Shown here: positions 18,997-26,156 of the stretch, piece after piece
Numbering within the stretch: position 1 is the first letter of the stretch
How the letters are laid out: every line of letters begins with the position of its first letter
From: a virus
Virus record (IMG/VR): IMGVR_UViG_3300021371_000010
Span: 1 to 64,000 of that record
Reading direction: 5' to 3' (one strand)
Length of the DNA: 64,000 nt
Program-made: the position numbers and the translations under genes
Notes under the pieces: generated by a model
Database searches by the model: none
Told to the model about the DNA's origin: nothing
The model's input: only the letters and a program-made list of their open reading frames with translations

Positions 18997-20019
18997 GTGA
19001 AACCTACATTATGGACACGTGATGAGTGGTCCCCTTTGCAAGAATGCATTTTAGGGACTGCAAAAGAGTTCAACCTCACGAAAGACATCTCACATTATGT
19101 CGTTGATTGGCATGATAGTTCTTGGTCTGATTATATTGAAGCAGATTTCGAATACATCACTAAAGACATTATTGCTGAAGCAGAAGCAGACTTAAACTAC
19201 TTTCAAACAGTGCTTAGGACTCACGGTGTTGTCGTCCATCGCCCGCAAACATCTTTGACATGTAATCAGATCAGTAATGGTATGTGGGAAACAGGCCAGA
19301 TGCAATTTTACAATGTCAGAGACATTGCTTTTGTTATCGACAATACCATTGTAGAGTCAGCAATGTCAGTTCGTACAAGGTATTTTGAACAGTATAGTAT
19401 ACAACATATCTTCAAACAAAAATTCTTAGAAGGTGCTAAATGGTTGTCTATGCCTAAACCAAAACTATCAGATGATCACTATTCATTAAATGTATTTCCA
19501 GATATACCAACGCATGAACCATTACTTGATGGTGCAAACATATTGAGAATGGGAGATGATTTATTAGTAAGCACAAATTTAACTGCTAATAAAATGGGTG
19601 TTGAATGGTTAAGAAGACATTTTCCTAATCATAGAATACATGAGATTGATCTCACACATAAAGTTACATCTCATATTGATACAACATTTACAGTATTAAA
19701 AGAAGGTGTAGTATTGATTAATGAAGAGAGAATTAAAGAAGATGAAGTTCCAGATCTTTTTAAAGATTGGACAAAAGTATTCATCACTAAAGACATTATA
19801 GCAGATGTGCAACCAAAAGTCAAGAGAGGAATCGCATCTAAATGGGTTGGTATGAATATGTTTTCTATAGATCCCAATAATGTTTGTGTAGATGCATCAC
19901 AAGAACGTCTTATGGAAGTGATATCACAATATGTAAATCCTATACCTATACCTATGAAGCATTCTAGAATTCTGGGTGGAGGATTACATTGTTGTACTTT
20001 AGACTTATTAAGAAATTAA
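18997..20019 (+). CDS. Amidinotransferase-like enzyme (AGAT/arginine deiminase superfamily)
   Basis: The 340-residue protein carries the triad layout of glycine/inosamine amidinotransferases. E174 and D178 lie in EPLLDGANILRMGDD, H226 in HIDTTFTVL, and C332 in GGGLHCCTLDLLR at the extreme C-terminus. An upstream R108-D109 lies in NVRDIAFVI. In this family the Cys attacks the guanidino carbon of arginine and passes the amidino group to an amine, or hydrolyses it. The length is close to bacterial members. The start is GTG at 18997 without a good ribosome binding site. It sits between fibre genes and has a late promoter just downstream, an unusual place for a metabolic enzyme. The true acceptor substrate cannot be read from sequence; a deiminase or a modifying enzyme are alternatives. 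Confidence 0.8.
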   Translation: MKPTLWTRDEWSPLQECILGTAKEFNLTKDISHYVVDWHDSSWSDYIEADFEYITKDIIAEAEADLNYFQTVLRTHGVVVHRPQTSLTCNQISNGMWETGQMQFYNVRDIAFVIDNTIVESAMSVRTRYFEQYSIQHIFKQKFLEGAKWLSMPKPKLSDDHYSLNVFPDIPTHEPLLDGANILRMGDDLLVSTNLTANKMGVEWLRRHFPNHRIHEIDLTHKVTSHIDTTFTVLKEGVVLINEERIKEDEVPDLFKDWTKVFITKDIIADVQPKVKRGIASKWVGMNMFSIDPNNVCVDASQERLMEVISQYVNPIPIPMKHSRILGGGLHCCTLDLLRN

Positions 20020-20023
20020 AACA

Positions 20024-20031
20024 TATAAATA
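20024..20031 (+). promoter_or_regulatory. Late promoter TATAAATA
   Basis: Exact TATAAATA five bases after the amidinotransferase stop. It would produce a leader of about 133 nt before the fibre gene at 20171. Confidence 0.75.
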
Positions 20032-20046
20032 AAAGTATCAATCAAG

Positions 20047-20084
20047 GTTGTCGACAGTGAGACAACGACCCACATAGTGAGTGG
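20047..20084 (+). other. Two consecutive small hairpins in the 5' leader of the 20171 gene
   Basis: GTTGTC (20047-20052) pairs with GACAAC (20061-20066). CCAC (20070-20073) pairs with GTGG (20081-20084). The two loops share AGTGA. The gene's ribosome binding site (AGGAGAG) is far downstream at about 20161, so this leader is unusually long for this genome. Confidence 0.4.
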
Positions 20085-20170
20085 ACGAGATATAATATGA
20101 TTTCTTCTAGGGATAATGAACTAGAATTTGCAAATTTAATAAACCAAAATTTTTCAATTAGGAGAGAAAA

Positions 20171-21739
20171 ATGGCAACAGTAATTCAGATTAAAAGAAGT
20201 ACAGGAGCAAGTGCGCCAGCAGTTAGTGATCTAGCAGAAGGCGAATTGGCGTATGTACAAGATAGATCGAATGATGGTGCTTCTGCTAAACTATTCATTG
20301 AGTCAGTAGATTCAGGATCTTCAGCAGTTATCCATGAAATCGGTGGTAAATACTACACGGACATCGTCGGTGGTAGTAAAGCAACTCCATCAGATTTCTT
20401 AGTTGGTAATGGTTCAACTTCAGGTGGTACTCTAAAACTTATCGAAGATTCCGATAACGGAACAAACTTCGTTGGTATTAAAGCACCAGACTCAGTTGGA
20501 TCTAACGTTACTTTTACAATGCCTTCAGCAGACGGCAGTGCTAACCAAGTATTAGGAACCAATGGTTCAGGACAACTATCATTCTTATCAACAACTTCAA
20601 CACTAGCAGGAGCAACAGACTCAGATATCAGTTCACCAGGTGCAGGACACATTCTTGTTCACGATGGTTCAGATTCATTTGACAACGTAGCACTTTCTGG
20701 TGATGTAACAATGACCTCTGCTGGTGTAGTAACCATCGGGTCAAACGCGGTACAAGTAGGAAACATTGATTTCTTAGTAGACGAAGATAACATGGCATCA
20801 GACTCAGCAGTTAAAGTGCCTTCACAGCAATCAGTCAAAGCATATGTTGATTCACAAGTAACAGCACAAGACTTAGACTTAGCAGGTGACAGTGGTACAG
20901 GTGCAGTTGATTTAGACTCACAATCAATCACTTTCACTGGTGGTACAGGGGTAACAACTTCTGTTTCTAACCAAGCAGTGTCCTTCGCAATTGGTCAATC
21001 AGTTGGAACAACAGACAACGTAACATTTAACAACGTTGAAGTTGACGGAACATTGACTTCAGATGATATCACATCTACAAACATCGCCGCTACAGGTAAC
21101 TTAACAGTTTCAGGAAACTTGACTGTTAATGGTACTACAACAACAGTAAACTCAACTACAGTATCAGTAGATGATCCAGTATTTGAATTGGGTGAAGGGG
21201 CATCAGATGACAACTTAGACAGAGGGATTAAATTCAACTGGCATAATGGTTCATCTGCTAAAGTTGGTTTCTTTGGTATGGACGACTCAGACGGGAAGTT
21301 CAAATTTATCCAAGATGCAACAGATACTTCATCAGTATTCTCAGGATCAGTTGGTAACGTAGCATTTGGTGGTATCGAAGGTACTTCACTTGCATTAAGT
21401 GGTTCAATCACTTCAGTTGACGGATCTGCCCCAACTGCTGGTCAATTAATGATCGGTAATGGATCAAATGGCGATCTAGAACTTGCAACATTGACTGCTG
21501 GTGAAGGTATTGACGTAGCAAACGCAGACGGAAGTATTACAATCAGTGCAGAGTCGGCAACAGCATCTAACTTAGGTGTTGCTTCATTCTCAGCATCATA
21601 CTTCACAGTTAGTTCTGGCGACGTTTCAATTAACGATGCTACAGCAAGTGCTAAAGGTATTGCATCATTCTCCAGTGATAACTTCACTGTATCAAGTGGT
21701 GCGGTAACTGTTACTGCTATCGACGGAGGTACATTCTAA
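20171..21739 (+). CDS. Tail fibre-like structural protein
   Basis: The 522-residue protein begins MATVIQIKRSTGASAPAVSD, the N-terminal signature of many marine phage fibre/structural proteins (ATVIQ.KRS, then LAEGELAYV). The middle contains PSADGSANQVLGTNGSGQLS, GHILVHDGSDSF.NVALSGDV and a paired NLTVSGNLTVNGTTTTVNST segment followed by VSVDDPVFELGEG. These are shared with the neighbouring fibre genes at 21788, 23101 and 24264. It ends AIDGGTF. Composition (Ser, Thr, Gly, Asp, Val) and repeats fit a trimeric beta-rich shaft. A good AGGAGA ribosome binding site lies 7 nt before the ATG. Confidence 0.75.
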   Translation: MATVIQIKRSTGASAPAVSDLAEGELAYVQDRSNDGASAKLFIESVDSGSSAVIHEIGGKYYTDIVGGSKATPSDFLVGNGSTSGGTLKLIEDSDNGTNFVGIKAPDSVGSNVTFTMPSADGSANQVLGTNGSGQLSFLSTTSTLAGATDSDISSPGAGHILVHDGSDSFDNVALSGDVTMTSAGVVTIGSNAVQVGNIDFLVDEDNMASDSAVKVPSQQSVKAYVDSQVTAQDLDLAGDSGTGAVDLDSQSITFTGGTGVTTSVSNQAVSFAIGQSVGTTDNVTFNNVEVDGTLTSDDITSTNIAATGNLTVSGNLTVNGTTTTVNSTTVSVDDPVFELGEGASDDNLDRGIKFNWHNGSSAKVGFFGMDDSDGKFKFIQDATDTSSVFSGSVGNVAFGGIEGTSLALSGSITSVDGSAPTAGQLMIGNGSNGDLELATLTAGEGIDVANADGSITISAESATASNLGVASFSASYFTVSSGDVSINDATASAKGIASFSSDNFTVSSGAVTVTAIDGGTF

Positions 21740-21787
21740 GCATTTTTTATGTTTAGTGTTTATTTTCAAAGTCAATAGGAGGAAACA

Positions 21788-22615
21788 ATGGCAACAGTAA
21801 TTCAGTTTAAAAGAAGTTCTACTCAGAATGCAGTTCCCGGTACTGGTGATTTATCACTAGGGGAATTAGCAGTCAACACTTATCACGGTAGATTCTATAC
21901 TGAGAAAAACGATGGTTCAGCGGCAGTCGTTGAAGTGGGATCTAATCCCTCATCGTTAACTATCAATGATGCTATTACTTTCCCAACAAGTGATGGTTCT
22001 GCAAACCAGGTATTAAAAACAGATGGAAGTGGATCAGTTTCATTTTCAGATTTACCTAGTTCAGGAATCACAATTTATACCTACTCAATATCGAGTACTA
22101 CAACTTCAATAACAGGTGCAGACGACAGTAGCAATACTTTAGTTTATACTCCTGGTACTGAACAAGTATTCATAAACGGTGTTAAATTGGTAGATGGCGG
22201 TAACGATTATACTGCAACAAACACATCTACAATCACATTGGCAGAGAACGCCATTAGTGGTGATATAGTAGAAGTAGTCGCAATATCAGATGCAAGTAAT
22301 CTTGTTGAAGGATATTTCACTGCTAATACTTTCACTGCTACAACGGCAAATCAGGTACTTTCCAGTAATGGACTAGCAATTAAAGGCATCAAGTATGTCA
22401 TCAATGCTACCCACAGTACAGCAGGAACACACGCGGCCGAAGTGCTATTGATCAATGATGGAACAGATGCATTCTTTGTGCAATACGGTGACGTATACTC
22501 AGATGCATCTCTCTTCACATTATCAGCAGATGTAAATTCAGGTAATATGAGACTTCTCGTAACACCTGCAAATACTAACACAACCATTGACACATTTCAA
22601 ATAAGACATAGTTAA
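21788..22615 (+). CDS. Short fibre paralogue with C-terminal beta domain
   Basis: The 275-residue product has the same N-terminus as the preceding gene (MATVIQFKRSSTQNAVPGTG, LSLGELAVNT) and the motif DGSANQVLKTDGSGSVSFSD. A central EQVFINGVKLVDGGNDYTA segment resembles the 'V.VNGV.L....DYT' module of the fibre at 13950. The last 80 residues (YVINATHSTAGTHAAEVLLI, DGTDAFFVQYGDVYSD, MRLLVTPANTNTTI) form a domain repeated in the next two genes. A GGAGG ribosome binding site precedes the ATG. It likely encodes a short fibre or fibre tip; no receptor-binding motif can be named. Confidence 0.72.
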   Translation: MATVIQFKRSSTQNAVPGTGDLSLGELAVNTYHGRFYTEKNDGSAAVVEVGSNPSSLTINDAITFPTSDGSANQVLKTDGSGSVSFSDLPSSGITIYTYSISSTTTSITGADDSSNTLVYTPGTEQVFINGVKLVDGGNDYTATNTSTITLAENAISGDIVEVVAISDASNLVEGYFTANTFTATTANQVLSSNGLAIKGIKYVINATHSTAGTHAAEVLLINDGTDAFFVQYGDVYSDASLFTLSADVNSGNMRLLVTPANTNTTIDTFQIRHS

Positions 22616-22626
22616 GGAGTAAAGAC

Positions 22627-23037
22627 ATGGCAAAAACAAACGCATTTAAACTTGCTGAGTTAATCAGAGTCTTCCAATACGATTCTTCAAATGATGTCAT
22701 AACAACTTCAAAGAGAACAGAAGACAAGAACAAAAAGAGAGGTAATGCAACTAAGACTGCTACTGATCAATTTGCACTTGACACTTTTGCGAAAAACGAC
22801 TTTAGAGCGGCAAGATATATTATTGCTATGACTAAAGGTAGTGATTTTCATTCGACTGAAGTTATGTTAGTACACGACGGAAGCACTGTGACTCTTACTC
22901 AGTATGGGACATTAAAAGATAGTACGTTAGCAACAATTGATGCAGATATCTCAGGATCAAACGTGAGATTGTTAGTAACACCAGCAAGTGCTACATCAAC
23001 AACAATCAAGTTTGACAGGACATTAGTAGACGCATAA
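22627..23037 (+). CDS. Small fibre-associated protein, shared C-terminal domain
   Basis: In this 136-residue protein, residues about 60-136 (ARYIIAMTKGSDFHSTEVML, VHDGSTVTLTQYGTL, VRLLVTPASATSTTIKF) repeat the C-terminal domain of the genes at 21788 and 23101. The N-terminal 55 residues are charged (KRTEDKNKKRGNATKTATDQ) and replace the long fibre shaft of its relatives. It looks like the tip domain on a minimal base, perhaps a fragment or a separately expressed adhesin. It has an AAGGAG ribosome binding site, lies 11 nt after the preceding stop, and is followed by an intrinsic terminator. Confidence 0.68.
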   Translation: MAKTNAFKLAELIRVFQYDSSNDVITTSKRTEDKNKKRGNATKTATDQFALDTFAKNDFRAARYIIAMTKGSDFHSTEVMLVHDGSTVTLTQYGTLKDSTLATIDADISGSNVRLLVTPASATSTTIKFDRTLVDA

Positions 23038-23057
23038 TTTTTTAACGATATATTATT

Positions 23058-23087
23058 AGGGGGACATAAAGTCCCCCTTTCTTTTTG
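23058..23087 (+). terminator. Intrinsic terminator after the 22627 gene
   Basis: GGGGGAC, a short ATAAA loop and GTCCCCC are followed by TTTCTTTTT. It ends directly before a late promoter, so it separates two transcription units. Confidence 0.9.
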
Positions 23088-23095
23088 TATAAATA
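23088..23095 (+). promoter_or_regulatory. Late promoter TATAAATA abutting a start codon
   Basis: Exact TATAAATA directly behind the terminator T-tract; the ATG at 23101 follows after 5 nt (GTATT) with no Shine-Dalgarno sequence. A leaderless late mRNA is likely. Confidence 0.78.
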
Positions 23096-23100
23096 GTATT

Positions 23101-23928
23101 ATGGCAACGAAAGCAAAGTTTTACACTGATCTAGGATTACAATCAGCATTAGATTCACAAGTTGATGGCGACTTAACTGTTACAGGTGATCTTACTGTTC
23201 AGGGTTCAAACGTAATTGTCAATTCAACGACAACTTCAGTTGCAGATAACTTATTTGAATTAGCAAATGGTAATACAAGTTCTGATATATTAGATATTGG
23301 TTTTTACGGAAACTATGATGACGGATTATCAGATAGTGGTGCCACTGAATACACAGGATTATTCAGAGATGCTAGTGATTCAACATGGAAATTATTTGAT
23401 GGGTTAGAAGTAGAACCTGGTAATACAGTCAATACTTCGGGGTCAGGTTATGCATTAGCAGACTTACAAGTAGGAGATATTACAGCAACTACTTTAACTG
23501 TTACTAATAGTATAACAGGATCAAACATCTCTTACCCAACGTCTGATGGATCAGCAGGGCAAGTACTTACTACAAATGGAAGTGGTACACTATCATTTCA
23601 AGATCGAGATGATGAGGGTTCGTTAACAACTACTTCAACAAGTATTACAAATCTCGATACATTCTCAGTATCAAGTTTTAGAGGTGGCAACTACACTATA
23701 ACATTATCAGATGCAACAAGTGGTGTGTACGAAGTGACTCAGATAAATATAATACATGATGGTTCCAACGTATCAATGTCGCAATTTGGTACAGTGTTAC
23801 AAGGCGGAAGCAGTGAACTTGCAACATTTAGTGTTGATATAAGTTCTTCAAGTGTTAGACTTAGAATTACTCCAGCATCAACAAATTCAACTATTACAAA
23901 ATTCAAAAAAAGTTTGATAGATGTTTAG
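23101..23928 (+). CDS. Fibre paralogue with C-terminal beta domain
   Basis: The 275-residue product has a fibre-type N-terminus (KAKFYTDLGLQSALDSQVDG), then a VTGDLTVQGSNVIVNST segment paired with VADNLFELANGNTSSDILD. This is the same 'define, then FELG' module as in the genes at 20171 and 24264. The motif DGSAGQVLTTNGSGTLSFQD follows. The last 80 residues (YTITLSDATSGVYEVTQINI, VRLRITPASTNSTITKF) repeat the domain of its two upstream neighbours. It is transcribed from its own late promoter between a terminator and the ATG, with no ribosome binding site. Confidence 0.72.
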   Translation: MATKAKFYTDLGLQSALDSQVDGDLTVTGDLTVQGSNVIVNSTTTSVADNLFELANGNTSSDILDIGFYGNYDDGLSDSGATEYTGLFRDASDSTWKLFDGLEVEPGNTVNTSGSGYALADLQVGDITATTLTVTNSITGSNISYPTSDGSAGQVLTTNGSGTLSFQDRDDEGSLTTTSTSITNLDTFSVSSFRGGNYTITLSDATSGVYEVTQINIIHDGSNVSMSQFGTVLQGGSSELATFSVDISSSSVRLRITPASTNSTITKFKKSLIDV

Positions 23929-24003
23929 TAATCCCTGTTTTAGAGTGAACAGTCTTACTAAATAATAATGTTAACAATCTTAGATTAGAGGATTATATAA
24001 ACC

Positions 24004-24264
24004 ATGGCAACACAAAACTCATTTGTTATTGAATACGGACTCACAGTAGGGTCCACTGAAGTAATCAACTCCTCAGGTAAAATCATAGCAAGTGCATTGT
24101 CAAATATTGACGCCGATGATATTTCCGAAGGATCAACGAATACATACTTCACAAACGCAAAGGCAAGAGGTGCTATAAGTTTAGCATCAGGCGAAACAAA
24201 TTTAAACTACAATTCTACCACTGGAGAATTTTCATTACCAACAGTTGACGGAGGAACCATTTAA
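24004..24264 (+). CDS. Mini-fibre: N-terminal module of the following fibre plus DGGTI end
   Basis: The 86-residue protein begins with NSFVIEYGLTVGSTEVINSS. The next gene begins with the equivalent NFIIKNGLSVGSNEVIDSNG, so this is a short paralogue of that N-terminal module. It carries one copy of the EGSTNTYFTNAKARGAISLA repeat and ends TVDGGTI, like the ends of the genes at 18744 and 20171. The final base of its stop overlaps the ATG of the next gene (TTTAATG), so the two are probably co-translated. It may be a partner or assembly factor of the long fibre; function unknown. Confidence 0.65.
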   Translation: MATQNSFVIEYGLTVGSTEVINSSGKIIASALSNIDADDISEGSTNTYFTNAKARGAISLASGETNLNYNSTTGEFSLPTVDGGTI

Positions 24265-26129
24265 TGTCAAGCAAAAATTTTATAATCAAAAATGGACTTT
24301 CAGTTGGAAGTAATGAGGTAATCGACAGTAATGGTAATATTGTAGCAAGTAACCTGAGTGAAACAATTGACGATAGAGTCAATACACTTTTAACAGCAGG
24401 TTCAGGAATCTCATTGTCATATAATGACAGTGCAAATACTTTAACAATTACAGGTAATGTCGGAGACATCACAGGAGTTAACGCAGGTGCTGGTTTAACA
24501 GGAACTGCAACTTCAGGTGATGCAACACTAAACATTGGTGCTGGTACTGGTATCACTGTAAACGCAGATGATATCGCAGTTAATATGTCTGCATTCGATA
24601 CAGACAACCTTTCAGAAGGTTCTTCAAACTTATACTTTTCAAACGAGAGAGTTGATGATAGAGTAAATGCATTAATCACAGCAGGTTCTAACATTACAAC
24701 ATCATATGATGATGCGGCAGGAACATTAACAATTAATGCTACTGAAGATAATCTTTCTAATAATGATACAGATGATTTAACAGAAGGTTCAACAAACTTG
24801 TATCATACGACAGCAAGAGCAAGAGCATCTATCAGTGCTGGTGGCGATCTAAGTTATAACTCTTCAACAGGTGTCATCTCATTTACAAACGATGCTGGTG
24901 ATATATCATCAGTTGTTGCTGGAGATGGTTTAACAGGTGGTGGTACATCAGGAGATGTAACACTAAACGTAGTTGCTGGTACAGGTATTACTGCAAATGC
25001 AAATGACATTGCAGTTAATATGGGTGCTTTTGATACAGACAATCTATCAGAAGGGTCATCTAATCTTTACCACACTTCAGCAAGAGTAGATTCAAGAATT
25101 GCATTACAAGTCGGTGCTAATCTAAGTTTAGCAAATAAAGATACCGATGATCTAGGAGAAGGTTCAAGTAACCTTTATCATACAGCAGAAAGAGTTTCAG
25201 ATGTTGTTGGTGCCATGGTATCATCTAACACTGAAAGTGGCATTAGTGTCACATATGACGATAATGATAATACACTAGACTTTGCAGTAAGTCTATCACC
25301 ATTTAGTACAACTAATTTATCTGAAGGTTCTAATCTATACTTTACTAACGCAAGAGCAGATGCTAGAGTTTCAGCAACTTTACCAGACACAGATTCATTA
25401 AGTGAAGGTTCAAGTAACCTTTACCACACTACAGCAAGAGTTAGAGGGGCAGTATCTGCCTCTGGAGATTTATCTTATAACTCTTCTACTGGTGTATTCT
25501 CATACTCAGAACCTACAATGTATGCTGATTCAGATGCCAGAGGTGCTATCAGTGTAACAGATAGTGGTGGTGACGGATCGTTAACATACAATTCGGGTAC
25601 AGGTGTTATCACATATAACGGACCAAGTTCATCTGAAGTAAGATCACACTTCTCAGCAGGAACAGGGGTTGGATTATCAGGCGGTTCAATTAGTATCGGT
25701 CAGGCAGTTTCAACCAGCAGTAACGTAACTTTTAATGACTTAGTTGTTTCAGGTGACTTAACTGTTAATGGTTCAACTTCAACAGTATCATCAACTAATA
25801 CAACTATCGAAGATACGTTGTTAGAGTTAGGAACAGGAACTACTGGTAGTCCTTCAAATGATGCTGGTATCGTCATCGAAAGAGGTGACGAGTCAAATGT
25901 CTTTATGGGATGGGACGATAGTGCAAGTAGATTTGTAGTTGCAACAACAACTGCAACTGGATCTTCTACAGGTGCTTTATCGTTAACTGAGGCCAACTTT
26001 AGGGCATCTCAGATTACAACATCATACGCATCTAATAGTGGTGGTGTTGCAAGGAATGTGTATCAATCAACTTCTGCTCCAACTGGTTCAGACGGTGCAG
26101 TTGGTGATATGTGGATTACATATTCTTAA
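24264..26129 (+). CDS. Long repeat-containing tail fibre protein
   Basis: The 621-residue protein has, after the N-terminal module shared with the preceding gene, at least seven copies of the core TDNLSEGSSNLYFSNERVDD (variants YHTSARVDSR, YHTTARARAS, YFTNARADAR). These are interleaved with GDITGVNAGAGLTGTATSGD and its variant GDISSVVAGDGLTGGGTSGD, an internal duplication of about 110 residues. The C-terminal part has the NVTFNDLVVSGDLTVNGSTS and EDTLLELGTG module found in the other fibre genes, and it ends in YQSTSAPTGSDGAVGDMWIT. This end resembles the 'GDMWI/GHLWF' terminus of the fibre at 13950. It is probably a homotrimeric fibre; repeats may allow length change by recombination. Confidence 0.8.
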   Translation: MSSKNFIIKNGLSVGSNEVIDSNGNIVASNLSETIDDRVNTLLTAGSGISLSYNDSANTLTITGNVGDITGVNAGAGLTGTATSGDATLNIGAGTGITVNADDIAVNMSAFDTDNLSEGSSNLYFSNERVDDRVNALITAGSNITTSYDDAAGTLTINATEDNLSNNDTDDLTEGSTNLYHTTARARASISAGGDLSYNSSTGVISFTNDAGDISSVVAGDGLTGGGTSGDVTLNVVAGTGITANANDIAVNMGAFDTDNLSEGSSNLYHTSARVDSRIALQVGANLSLANKDTDDLGEGSSNLYHTAERVSDVVGAMVSSNTESGISVTYDDNDNTLDFAVSLSPFSTTNLSEGSNLYFTNARADARVSATLPDTDSLSEGSSNLYHTTARVRGAVSASGDLSYNSSTGVFSYSEPTMYADSDARGAISVTDSGGDGSLTYNSGTGVITYNGPSSSEVRSHFSAGTGVGLSGGSISIGQAVSTSSNVTFNDLVVSGDLTVNGSTSTVSSTNTTIEDTLLELGTGTTGSPSNDAGIVIERGDESNVFMGWDDSASRFVVATTTATGSSTGALSLTEANFRASQITTSYASNSGGVARNVYQSTSAPTGSDGAVGDMWITYS

Positions 26130-26156
26130 TTGATTTATAACAGGAAAAATTTGTAA

